10,334 nt of DNA, taken from contig JAOAEN010000016.1 in assembly GCA_026416775.1 (NCBI GenBank), positions 1 to 10,334 on the forward strand, in the 5' to 3' direction. The position numbers and the translations under genes were made by a program. The stretch is from Dehalococcoidales bacterium (lineage in GTDB: Bacteria; Chloroflexota; Dehalococcoidia; Dehalococcoidales; RBG-16-60-22). Position 1 is the first letter of the stretch, and each line of letters starts with the position of its first letter. The notes beneath the pieces are model-generated. The model did no database searches. It worked only from the letters and a program-made list of their open reading frames with translations, and had not been told where the DNA came from. This document shows, in pieces, positions 1 to 6,343 of this stretch.

Positions 1-762
1 CAGCTTTACCAGCTCCGGGGCAGGGTGGGGCGGGGGGCGAACCTTGCCTATGCCTATTTCCTCTATGACAGGGGAACGCGCCTTTCTCCGGTTGCCCACC
101 AGCGCCTGCGCACCATTTATGAGGCAACGGAGCTCGGAGCCGGCTTTACCATCGCCATGAAGGACCTGGAAATCCGCGGTGCCGGCACGATACTCGGTCC
201 CCACCAGAGCGGGCACATCAGCGCGGTGGGCTTCAGCCTTTACACGCGTCTGCTTGCCGAAGCGGTTGAGGAGCAGAAGGCCCTCCTCAGCGGTAAGCCC
301 AAGCCGCCGCCGCGTCTGCCCGCACCTTCAATTGAGCTTCCGCTGGATGCCTTCATCCCGGAAAGCTACGTGGCAGACCTTGACACCCGGCTTGAGCTTT
401 ACCGGAACCTTGCCGAGGTGAGCGACGTGCGCCGGGTTGAAGACATCCGCCGCGAGTATACCGACCGTTTCGGTACGCCGCCGCCCGAGGTGGAAAACCT
501 CCTCTATGTGGTAAAGATAAGGGTGCTTGCGGCGGGGGCGGGTATTTCCTCCCTCAAGACCGAAGATGGCTACATTGTCCTGCGACGCTTCGGGGATATC
601 CCCTTTAATGCGGGAGCGCTTGCCACCCTGCGCCGTGATGGTATAGAGGTGGGCAGAACGCAGATAAGGCTTGCCCGGGCGCGGCTGGGGGCGGCATGGC
701 AGCAGGCTCTGGAAACCGTGGTCAGCCGCCTGGCACAGGGCAGCCCCGTGGCCGGTGGCTGA
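1..762 (+). CDS. mfd: Transcription-repair coupling factor Mfd, C-terminal fragment
   Basis: This is the last 253 codons of an ORF that enters from the left edge in frame 1 and ends at TGA 760-762. Mfd is a cytoplasmic dsDNA translocase that removes RNA polymerase stalled at lesions and recruits UvrA for nucleotide-excision repair. Visible here are helicase motif VI (QLRGRVGR, visible residues 4-11) and the translocation region shared by Mfd and RecG (IAMKDLEIRGAG followed by a conserved QSG). A C-terminal D7-type autoinhibitory domain then begins near LPLDAFIPESYV and runs to about residue 235. The helicase motifs I-V, RNAP-interaction and UvrB-like domains lie outside the window. The gene converges on the nitroreductase gene, with 11 bp between the two stop codons and no obvious terminator between them. 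The GTG at 25 is internal, not a start. RecG was considered, but the D7-like tail favours Mfd. Confidence 0.95.
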   Translation, partial: QLYQLRGRVGRGANLAYAYFLYDRGTRLSPVAHQRLRTIYEATELGAGFTIAMKDLEIRGAGTILGPHQSGHISAVGFSLYTRLLAEAVEEQKALLSGKPKPPPRLPAPSIELPLDAFIPESYVADLDTRLELYRNLAEVSDVRRVEDIRREYTDRFGTPPPEVENLLYVVKIRVLAAGAGISSLKTEDGYIVLRRFGDIPFNAGALATLRRDGIEVGRTQIRLARARLGAAWQQALETVVSRLAQGSPVAGG

Positions 763-773
763 TGCTGGTATCC

Positions 774-1376
774 CTAGTCGGCGGAGAAGCGGTTGCGGTG
801 AATGATGTCCTCAAGCCGGCGTTTCGGGACATGCCTTATTCCTTTTTCGTCAACCCAGATATTGACGGCACCTTTAGCCGGTTCGACCACCGGGCTTTCG
901 TCCGGGTAGCCCATGGCGATGACAAGGGCAACGTCGTATTCGGCGGGGATCCCCAGGAGGAGTTTCAGGTTTTCCTCGTTGAACATGAGGATGGGACATG
1001 AACCGAGCCCCAGCTCAAGAGCGGTGAGCATGATGTTTTCCGCCGCCAGCCCCACGTCGATCAGGCTCACGTGACGGCGGTTGGGTGTCTCCTCAAGTTT
1101 CCTGTTGATGAGGATGATGATATATGCCCCGGGAGTCTGGGAAGGTGCGGGCCCGCCCTTTTCCGGGGGAAGCCTCACCGAGCCCCCGATATTTTCAAAG
1201 ATGCCGGGCAGCACCGCGGGGTCATTGATCACCACGTATTCGCAGACCTGCTGGTTGCGCCCGCTCGGGGCAAGTCGTGCCGCATCAACGCACTTTTCCA
1301 GGGCTTCATCGGGCACGGGACGGTCTTTGAACCGCCTTATGGAACGTCTGCGGGTAACTGCGGCGAAGACATCCAT
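774..1376 (-). CDS. Nitroreductase-family flavoprotein
   Basis: A 200-aa protein of the FMN-dependent nitroreductase family, cytoplasmic NAD(P)H oxidoreductases whose substrates cannot be read from sequence. The N-terminal FMN-phosphate motif RRSIRRF (residues 10-16) is followed by APSGRNQQ (36-43). A helix with DVGLAAENIMLTALELGLGSC (residues 107-127) and AMGYPDE (154-160) complete the family pattern. The length is typical of a single-domain member. The start ATG at 1376 is preceded by AAAGGAG about 7 nt upstream, and that site overlaps the TAG stop of the upstream Mut7-C gene, indicating translational coupling. It is the last gene of the five-gene minus-strand operon and faces mfd. The electron acceptor is unknown: it could reduce nitroaromatics, quinones or a specialised substrate. 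Confidence 0.9.
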   Translation of the reverse strand: MDVFAAVTRRRSIRRFKDRPVPDEALEKCVDAARLAPSGRNQQVCEYVVINDPAVLPGIFENIGGSVRLPPEKGGPAPSQTPGAYIIILINRKLEETPNRRHVSLIDVGLAAENIMLTALELGLGSCPILMFNEENLKLLLGIPAEYDVALVIAMGYPDESPVVEPAKGAVNIWVDEKGIRHVPKRRLEDIIHRNRFSAD

Positions 1377-1387
1377 GATGCTCCTTT

Positions 1388-1876
1388 CTACCTTTCGTGG
1401 TGGATGCCGAGGAATTTCTCAAGCTTTCTTACCATTGCTTCCCAGTGGGTACCGCGCCAGTAGATCCGGTGGCATGAGGGGCATTCCGTGTAGCTATTCT
1501 GCGTCTGGAAGACATAGGGCGGGACGCGGCCGTCAACCTCCTCACGGCTGCGGGCAACGAGGGGGCGGTTGCATTCAAGACACAGGGTGAAAGGGCGGAA
1601 ATGGCTTTTCAGGTCAATGGTAGCGGCAAGCTGGAGCATCTGTTTTTCCGGCTCGGGGTTTTCAATCAGGACCGCTCTCACGCGACCGTTTCTTACCACC
1701 CTGCGGAGCATGATTGCCCTGTCCCGCGTTAGGATGATCCTTCCCTCGGCAAGCGCCCGTTTTACCATGTGGCCATCGTCATCCCCGCTGAAAAAGACGC
1801 TGTCGTAGCCCATCATCCTGAGCCACCGCAGGAGCCTGCCGACATTGTGGTCAACGATGAACCTGGGGGCGGCGAT
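1388..1876 (-). CDS. Mut7-C (PIN-like) RNase domain protein with zinc ribbon, apparently non-canonical ATC start
   Basis: Recognised as a Mut7-C/DUF82 family protein: a PIN-like RNase fold followed by a zinc ribbon, with an RNA substrate that is not known. Numbered from an ATC codon at 1876, the product is 162 aa. Conserved parts are FIVDHNVGRLLRWLR (residues 6-20, with the probable catalytic Asp9), GYD, an acidic DDD patch (32-34) and RIILTRD (46-52). Two CxxC knuckles follow (C99/C102 and C132/C135), and a C-terminal W-x-GTHW motif. The first canonical start in frame is ATG 1816, which would delete the catalytic Asp and conserved first strand/helix, leaving 142 aa. An AGGAGG at 1888-1883 directly after the upstream TAG is spaced 6 nt from ATC 1876-1874. 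I therefore prefer the ATC start; a homopolymer error in the C5 run near 1865-1869 is the main alternative. Fourth gene of the operon. Confidence 0.8.
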   Translation of the reverse strand: MAAPRFIVDHNVGRLLRWLRMMGYDSVFFSGDDDGHMVKRALAEGRIILTRDRAIMLRRVVRNGRVRAVLIENPEPEKQMLQLAATIDLKSHFRPFTLCLECNRPLVARSREEVDGRVPPYVFQTQNSYTECPSCHRIYWRGTHWEAMVRKLEKFLGIHHER

Positions 1877-1882
1877 GATGCA

Positions 1883-1888
1883 CCTCCT
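1883..1888 (-). promoter_or_regulatory. Strong Shine-Dalgarno (AGGAGG) of the Mut7-C gene
   Basis: On the minus strand the MBL-fold gene's TAG (1891-1889) is followed at once by AGGAGG. The codons after it in the Mut7-C frame are TGC, ATC, ATC, GCC. The only canonical start nearby, GTG at 1883-1881, overlaps the site and is in the wrong frame: it meets TGA after ten codons. The position of this site therefore argues for initiation at ATC 1876, spacing 6 nt. Confidence 0.75.
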
Positions 1889-2659
1889 CTACACGTCAAC
1901 AGTCATCCCCTCACGCGCCAGCCGTATGCTTGCGCCCAGGCGGCGGCTGACCGCGCGGATTTCGGCGCGTATCTCCGCCTGCTCAATCGGGTTCATGTGC
2001 ACAAGCAGGACCTCGGGCAGGTAGCCGTGCAGCCTGTGGAAGGTCTTGAGCTCCTGCTCGAGGAAAGAAGGTGTGAGGTGTCCTGATTTGGTGGCGAAAT
2101 CACGGAACCGGTCGGGGGCGGTCAGCTCAGCAATGATGAGGTGCGGGGTCGTCGCCTGCCAGACCGCTTCAAGACCGTGGCCCGTATCGGCAGTGAAAAA
2201 TACCCTTCTGCCTTCGGCGGAAGCGATTTCGTAGCCGAGCGCGGGCACCGAATGCGATACGGCTGCGGGGAGCACCGAGTAGCCGTTGATAGTCACCCTT
2301 CTCCCTACCTGAAGCTCGTTGAAACGTAGCGTCGGCTTTTCTTCCGGTCTTGTAAAAAAGTCCGGATAGACAATGTCATTCAGCATGTGGGTGGCAAGGA
2401 CGTCGCGTGTCTGGCGGCTGCCATAGATGTCGATGCTGCGGCTGTGGAGGAAGAGCGTCATCCCCAGGGCGGGGATATCCCTCAGGTGGTCGTAGCGCTG
2501 GTGGGTGAGGAAGACCGCTTTGAGCTTCAGCTGCTCTTCCCCGTTGAGGCCTCCGGTCAGGGCACCGGCATCAACAGCGATGACGTCATCAATGAGCAGG
2601 CTCGTGCAGCGGTACCGTCTGGTCTCAATATTGTGGGCACCAAGGATCTTGATTTTCAT
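1889..2659 (-). CDS. MBL-fold (RNase Z / class II cAMP phosphodiesterase-like) hydrolase
   Basis: A 256-aa metallo-beta-lactamase-fold protein, probably a cytoplasmic dinuclear-metal phosphodiesterase or nuclease; the substrate is not evident. The first metal motif reads HQRYDH (residues 53-58) where the family has HxHxDH, so position 55 is Arg instead of the second His. Other expected ligands are present: H136 (SHSVPA), D158 (FTADTG), H194 (SGHLTP) and H221 (VHMNP). The full fold is covered, with no signal peptide or membrane segment. The start ATG 2659 has GGAG about 8 nt upstream, and that site overlaps the stop of the VUT transporter gene. The TAG stop lies in the same frame as the downstream Mut7-C gene. 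Whether the Arg impairs metal 1, or another residue replaces the ligand, cannot be told here. Confidence 0.85.
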   Translation of the reverse strand: MKIKILGAHNIETRRYRCTSLLIDDVIAVDAGALTGGLNGEEQLKLKAVFLTHQRYDHLRDIPALGMTLFLHSRSIDIYGSRQTRDVLATHMLNDIVYPDFFTRPEEKPTLRFNELQVGRRVTINGYSVLPAAVSHSVPALGYEIASAEGRRVFFTADTGHGLEAVWQATTPHLIIAELTAPDRFRDFATKSGHLTPSFLEQELKTFHRLHGYLPEVLLVHMNPIEQAEIRAEIRAVSRRLGASIRLAREGMTVDV

Positions 2660-2665
2660 CGGTGG

Positions 2666-3331
2666 CTACTCCAGTATGGCAAACGGATTGTACTTCGTAT
2701 TGTAATCGTAGATATCAATGCCTTCTCTACGCTTCAGCCAGTTGACGGTGGCATAGGTTGCCGGTGTGCCGATCGCCTCAATGGCAACCTTGGCACCCCA
2801 GTGGTGCAGGATCATCACCGGCACTGCCGCGCCCGTACCGGCAAATGCCACGGTGATGAAGATCGCGGTGTCCAGCCCCTGCCCGATGATGGTGGAACCG
2901 ATGGTGCGGCTCCAGAGGAAGCGCCCTCTGGTGAGGACTTTCATCCGTGAGAGGACGAAGGAATTGGCAAGCTCTCCGGCAAGATAACCGCAGAACGAGG
3001 CAGCAAGCAGCCGTGGCGTGAAACCGAGGATGGTTTCATAGGCCTTCTGGTCTACCCAGAACGGTGCGGCGGGAAGTATCTGCCCTATCCAGGCGAAGAA
3101 GACGAAGATGAGGTTGCAGGCAAAGCCGAGCCAGATAACGCGCCTTGCCGTGCGGTAGCCGTAAACCTCGGTGAGCACGTCGCCGAGGATGTAGCTCAGG
3201 GGGAAAACAAAGATGGCTGCCGGCAGCACCAGCGGGCCGAGCTTGATGACCTTGACCGCAATGACGTTGGCTGTGATGAGGCAGGTAATGAAAAGGGCGA
3301 TGATTATCACCAGGCGGTGAGATATCTTCAT
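2666..3331 (-). CDS. Queuosine-precursor transporter, VUT/YhhQ family
   Basis: A 221-aa polytopic inner-membrane protein of the vitamin-uptake-transporter (YhhQ, DUF165-derived) family. Characterised members import queuosine precursors such as preQ0/preQ1. The sequence has about six hydrophobic segments. Family landmarks are FPLSYILGDVLTEVYGYR (residues 43-60), FWVDQ (91-95), GYLAGELANSFVLSRMK (115-131), the stretch WSRTIGSTIIGQGLDTAIF (140-158), and KVAIEAIGTPATY (181-193). The length is typical. The start ATG 3331 lies 6 nt after the CorA stop codon, with only a weak ribosome-binding site, so coupling to corA translation is likely. Second gene of the operon. The transported substrate is inferred from the family only; no queuosine synthesis gene is visible in the window. 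Confidence 0.9.
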   Translation of the reverse strand: MKISHRLVIIIALFITCLITANVIAVKVIKLGPLVLPAAIFVFPLSYILGDVLTEVYGYRTARRVIWLGFACNLIFVFFAWIGQILPAAPFWVDQKAYETILGFTPRLLAASFCGYLAGELANSFVLSRMKVLTRGRFLWSRTIGSTIIGQGLDTAIFITVAFAGTGAAVPVMILHHWGAKVAIEAIGTPATYATVNWLKRREGIDIYDYNTKYNPFAILE

Positions 3332-3337
3332 GGCGCT

Positions 3338-4339
3338 TCAGATCCAGCGGCGGCGGCGGAAAAAGATGAGCATGGCACCCGCAATCACGGCCATGATGAG
3401 CATCAGGACGACGAAGCTGTCAAGCTTTCCCTTTTCGATCCCGCCGGGCAGATAAATGTTCATGCCGTAGATGCTGGAGACGATCAGGAACGGCAGGGCA
3501 ATCGTGGCGAAGATGTTGAGGATGCGTAGCACGCGGTTCACACGGTTGGTGGCAAGCACGTAATCGGTATCCTTGAAGACCTCGATAATTTCCTGGCACT
3601 CGTCCAGCGCTTGACAGATGCGGTTCATGTGGTCCATCAGGTCGTTATACTGTGCGGTCAGGTCAATCTTGCTGAAGCGCTTGAGCTTGTTTTCCATCTC
3701 CACGAAGATCGCCCGGGTGGGGAACATAACCGCGCGCTGGGTGATGATGTCCCGTCTCAGGATGGCGATCTCTTTTGCCGCTTCGATGTCCTCGTCAAAG
3801 ACGGCATCTTCAAGGTCCTCAAGCAGGCTCAGGATCTTGTCAAGGACGGGGAAATACGAGTCAATGGCACGATCAAGGATGCGGTAGAGGAGGTAGCCCG
3901 AGCCGCCGCTGAAAAACTCCCGGCGCGCCTCCTCGTTTTCCTGACAGTCGCGGAAAAGTGCTTTAAGCGTCTTCAGGTCACCGGTGTGCAGGGTAACGAG
4001 GAAGTCCTCGCCGATGAAGGCTGCCCACTGTTTCTTGGAGGCGATGCGTGTTGCCTTATCGTAATAGGGGTAATGGAAGACGAAAAACACGTAGCCGGGA
4101 TAGACATCAATCTTTGAGATCTGCTTGCGGCTGATGCAGTCGTCCAGGGCAAGGGGGTGGAAATGGAATTTCTCGGCAAGCCATGCGATCTCGCGCTTCG
4201 TGGGGGGTTCAATGTTCACCCAGGTAAGCCCGCCATAGGTGATGGTTTCAATGTTGAGCGGTCCTTCCTCCTGTGTCCGGGGCTCCTGGATCTCCTTTTT
4301 CCTGTCTGCTCCATGGTGCCAGCCGAGCAGTTTCGCCAT
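3338..4339 (-). CDS. corA: CorA-type Mg2+/Co2+ transporter
   Basis: A CorA-family (2-TM-GxN) divalent-cation channel of 333 aa from the preferred start. A soluble N-terminal domain (about residues 25-260) and a long stalk helix precede two C-terminal membrane segments. The first (about 270-290) ends in the signature YGMN (GMN at 292-294) that forms the selectivity filter, and the second spans about 308-326. The protein ends in a basic tail RRRRWI. An ATG 14 codons further upstream (4381) is also in frame but shows no ribosome-binding site. ATG 4339 has GAGAGG six nt upstream, so I chose it. It is the first gene of the minus-strand operon that continues with the VUT transporter. Substrate (Mg, Co, Ni or Zn) cannot be fixed from sequence. 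Confidence 0.93.
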   Translation of the reverse strand: MAKLLGWHHGADRKKEIQEPRTQEEGPLNIETITYGGLTWVNIEPPTKREIAWLAEKFHFHPLALDDCISRKQISKIDVYPGYVFFVFHYPYYDKATRIASKKQWAAFIGEDFLVTLHTGDLKTLKALFRDCQENEEARREFFSGGSGYLLYRILDRAIDSYFPVLDKILSLLEDLEDAVFDEDIEAAKEIAILRRDIITQRAVMFPTRAIFVEMENKLKRFSKIDLTAQYNDLMDHMNRICQALDECQEIIEVFKDTDYVLATNRVNRVLRILNIFATIALPFLIVSSIYGMNIYLPGGIEKGKLDSFVVLMLIMAVIAGAMLIFFRRRRWI

Positions 4340-4444
4340 GACCAGCCTCTCAAGCGTGTTTACCTGTACAGCACGTTTCATTTTAGCACAACTGGTGCTG
4401 CCGTGGTAACGGTGTAATGCGGTAAAAGGCTAGGTAAAAATACT

Positions 4445-4465
4445 AAAAATTTTTTAAAAATTTTT
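4445..4465 (+). promoter_or_regulatory. Phased A/T-tract element, likely UP element or bent DNA
   Basis: A run of A5T6A5T5 lies in otherwise GC-rich DNA. The two AnTn blocks are spaced about 11 bp apart, one helical turn, which predicts intrinsic curvature. It sits about 45-65 bp upstream of the inferred start of the promoter at 4476-4504, where an RNA polymerase alpha-subunit UP element would lie. It also lies upstream of the divergent corA operon and could act on both. Confidence 0.55.
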
Positions 4466-4475
4466 CCTTAAGTTC

Positions 4476-4504
4476 TTGATGGAGCCAAATTTCGGGTTTA
4501 AAAT
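4476..4504 (+). promoter_or_regulatory. Sigma70-type promoter for the orphan 63-aa ORF
   Basis: TTGATG (4476-4481, 4 of 6 to consensus) and TAAAAT (4499-4504, 5 of 6) are separated by 17 bp, the optimal spacing. The predicted start is near 4511, giving a leader of about 65 nt before ATG 4578. The leader has small inverted repeats (GCTCGTAGAGC near 4505-4515, CGGTACCG 4524-4531). No transcription data exist in the window, so this is sequence-based only. Confidence 0.6.
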
Positions 4505-4577
4505 GCTCGTAGAGCAGGGTAGACGGTACCGGGAAATCACTGCGGAAACAGCGAAAAACTGAAAGCGGGGGGACCAA

Positions 4578-4769
4578 ATGACATTCACACCGTACTTTGA
4601 GAAGCTCTCACCGGGACTCAAGGCAAAGCTGGATGCGCGCTACCGCATCAGGACGGGGCAGGTTCTCAAGGATGTCGGGCTGGCGAACGGGCTGTGGCAG
4701 TTGCGGAACCATTCCGCGAACAAGCCTTATGATATTGATGTGACCAGGTTCCAGCACGACAGGATCTAG
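4578..4769 (+). CDS. Small orphan protein of unknown function (63 aa)
   Basis: I do not recognise this 63-aa product. It is hydrophilic, mildly basic, without membrane segment, signal peptide or Cys residues, and has aromatic residues spread along it (TPYFEKL near the start, NGLWQLRN in the middle, TRFQHDRI at the end). Support for reality comes from context. It has a purine-rich ribosome-binding site (GGGGGGA, about 4 nt before ATG), GC-rich third codon positions like its neighbours, a good promoter with an A/T-tract element upstream, and a hairpin 21 nt after the TAG. It is the only complete plus-strand gene here and stands alone between divergent corA and convergent thiolase genes. The transcript could instead be a regulatory RNA of about 300 nt that merely contains an ORF. 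Confidence 0.55.
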   Translation: MTFTPYFEKLSPGLKAKLDARYRIRTGQVLKDVGLANGLWQLRNHSANKPYDIDVTRFQHDRI

Positions 4770-4784
4770 GTTCGGGTACAGGAT

Positions 4785-4815
4785 AAAAAAGGGCTGCATC
4801 GGCTGGATGCAGCCC
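4785..4815 (-). terminator. Rho-independent terminator of the thiolase gene, possibly bidirectional
   Basis: A perfect 10-bp stem (GGGCTGCATC at 4791-4800 and its complement at 4806-4815) encloses a 5-nt loop. On the minus strand it is followed by six Ts (4790-4785), a classical intrinsic terminator 36 bp past the thiolase stop. On the plus strand A6 precedes it and only a T-poor TCATTCATT follows, so termination of the small-ORF transcript is plausible but weaker. Confidence 0.85.
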
Positions 4816-4850
4816 TCATTCATTGGTCTGAGTATCGGTCTGATGGGGGG

Positions 4851-6122
4851 TTACCTTCTCTCAAGGATTATTGCCATTCCCTGACCGCCGCCGATGCACA
4901 GGGTTGCCAGGCCGAACTTCAGGTTGCGTCGCTTCATTTCGTAGATCATGGTGACCAGGATTCTGGCACCCGTGCAGCCGATGGGATGACCGAGGGAAAT
5001 ACCCCCGCCGTGCAGGTTCATCTTGTTCAGGTCAAGGCCGAGCTCCCGCACGCAGCCCAGCGTCTGTGAGGCAAACGCCTCGTTTAGCTCGATGTAATCA
5101 ATGTCCTTCAGGGTGAGCCCGGCGAGCTTGAGTGCCTTCTTTGTCGCCGGCACCACCCCGAGCCCCATGTAAGCCGGGTCCACCCCGCCGGCGGCGTAGG
5201 CGCGGATATACGCCATCGGTTTGAGTCCCAGTTCTTTCGCCTTCTTCTCCGACATGATGACCAGAGCCGCGGCGGCATCGGTGATGGCAGAGGCGTTACC
5301 GGCGGTGATGGTGCCGTCTGCCTTGAAGACGGTGGGGAGCTTTGCCAGAAGCTCCATGGATGTCTCTCGCGGATGCTCGTCGGTGTCAAAAAGTTTTGTC
5401 TCTTTCTTGACTTTGATCTCTACCGGGACGATCTCTTCCTTGAAAAGCCCGCTCTTGATCGCGGCGAGGGCGCGGTTATTGCTCTCCAGGGCATACCTGT
5501 CCTGCTCCTCCCGTGAGATCTTGTACCTCTCGGCGATGTTTTCCGAGGTCATCCCCATGTGGTAGTTGTAGAAGACCTCCCAGAGCCCGTCGTAGACCAT
5601 GCCGTCCACGAGCTCGGCGTTCCACATGCGGGCACCCCAGCGCATCTTGGGTACGTAGTAGGGGACGGAGCTCATGTTTTCCATCCCGCCGGCAACGATG
5701 ACCTCGGCATCTCCCGCCCTGATTGCCTGGGCAGCCAGCGCCACCGCCTTCATGCCGGAGGCGCAGATCTTGTTCACGGTGTAGGCGTTTGTTTCCTTGG
5801 GGACGCCGGCATAGATGGATGCCTGCCGGGCGGGGTTCTGCCCCTGACCTGCCTGCAGGACATTCCCCATGCTGACTTCATCAACGACGACCTCTTTCAG
5901 CGAGGCGTCCCACTGGGCGTATTTCTTTTCCAGTTCAATGAGCCCTTCGCCCTTCAGGGCTTCGGGGGCATAGGAAGGGTCACCTTTGGGCTTCAGCCCT
6001 GCCCGCTTGAGCGCTTCATGGATGACGATGGCACCAAGCTTGGCTGCCGGTACATCCTGAAGGGAACCGCCGAAGTTACCGATTGCCGTCCTTGCACCGC
6101 TGACGATAACAGCTTCGTTCAT
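4851..6122 (-). CDS. Acetyl-CoA acetyltransferase (thiolase)
   Basis: A 423-aa thiolase, catalysing reversible condensation or cleavage of 3-ketoacyl-CoA/acetoacetyl-CoA in the cytoplasm. The nucleophile is Cys120 in [15 protein letters not shown], His379 in [16 protein letters not shown] and Cys409 in CIGGGQGMA complete the active site. The spacing His to second Cys (30 residues) equals the classical enzymes. The nucleophile is shifted by about 32 residues because of an insertion near residues 46-77 (around [14 protein letters not shown] and [10 protein letters not shown]), which makes the protein longer than the usual 390-395 aa. The start ATG 6122 has AAAGGAG 8 nt upstream. The gene is monocistronic, with its own promoter (6288-6317) and terminator. 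Whether it is biosynthetic or degradative is not decided by sequence; no beta-oxidation or butyrate gene is adjacent. Confidence 0.95.
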   Translation of the reverse strand: MNEAVIVSGARTAIGNFGGSLQDVPAAKLGAIVIHEALKRAGLKPKGDPSYAPEALKGEGLIELEKKYAQWDASLKEVVVDEVSMGNVLQAGQGQNPARQASIYAGVPKETNAYTVNKICASGMKAVALAAQAIRAGDAEVIVAGGMENMSSVPYYVPKMRWGARMWNAELVDGMVYDGLWEVFYNYHMGMTSENIAERYKISREEQDRYALESNNRALAAIKSGLFKEEIVPVEIKVKKETKLFDTDEHPRETSMELLAKLPTVFKADGTITAGNASAITDAAAALVIMSEKKAKELGLKPMAYIRAYAAGGVDPAYMGLGVVPATKKALKLAGLTLKDIDYIELNEAFASQTLGCVRELGLDLNKMNLHGGGISLGHPIGCTGARILVTMIYEMKRRNLKFGLATLCIGGGQGMAIILERR

Positions 6123-6244
6123 CTGCCGTCTCCTTTATATTACCAGATTCGTTTTTGTTGTTTGCTGATCCGGAATGAGGCCTGTGTCCTATTACATGAC
6201 TTGAGTTTTTTCAGGAAGCAGATAGTGGTTGATGCACACCTGCC

Positions 6245-6280
6245 GCACTCGCGTTGACAGGCGTGTTCTCTCGGGAGTGC
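6245..6280 (-). other. Inverted repeat at the 5' end of the thiolase leader
   Basis: GCACTC (6245-6250) and GAGTGC (6275-6280) form six perfect pairs, extendable by two pairs past one mismatch, around an 18-nt loop. The repeat begins at the predicted transcription start (about 6281), so it could be an RNA 5' hairpin affecting stability or an operator overlapping the start site. No known riboswitch class is recognised in the rest of the leader to 6123. Confidence 0.35.
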
Positions 6281-6287
6281 TGTCTAG

Positions 6288-6317
6288 ATTGTAGCAGAAA
6301 AGAAGCCCCATCGTCAA
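6288..6317 (-). promoter_or_regulatory. Sigma70-type promoter of the thiolase gene
   Basis: Read on the minus strand, TTGACG (6317-6312) and TACAAT (6293-6288) are 18 bp apart, each matching consensus at 5 of 6 bases. The -35 box begins 27 bp after the feoB stop, and the predicted start near 6281 leaves a leader of about 160 nt. No convincing terminator separates feoB from it, so read-through from the iron operon is possible. Confidence 0.65.
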
Positions 6318-6343
6318 AATAGGGTTTCTATCTGTATCCTGCC

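Noticed and set aside
1889..1891. UAG recoding (pyrrolysine or read-through) as the main explanation of the MBL/Mut7-C junction
   Set aside because: The MBL-fold protein has a natural-looking C-terminus here, several other genes in the window end in TAG, and the ribosome-binding site just after it favours re-initiation. Kept only as an alternative.
774..4339. Anti-phage or toxin-antitoxin module, prompted by the PIN-like RNase
   Set aside because: Mut7-C proteins with a zinc ribbon are not typical VapC toxins. No antitoxin-like partner lies next to it, and the neighbours are housekeeping transport and metabolic genes.
4382..4440. Mg2+ riboswitch in front of corA
   Set aside because: The space is too short and AT-rich, and shows only a 5-bp hairpin (AGCAC/GTGCT near 4385-4399), unlike M-box or mgtA elements.
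4608..4823. Minus-strand ORF of 71 codons overlapping the 63-aa gene
   Set aside because: It runs through the terminator hairpin, lacks a promoter and ribosome-binding site, and looks like a shadow of the plus-strand ORF.
6176..6223. 15-codon leader peptide (GTG start, ending ATG TAA) in the thiolase leader
   Set aside because: There is no Shine-Dalgarno site and no run of regulatory codons, so it is no better than chance.
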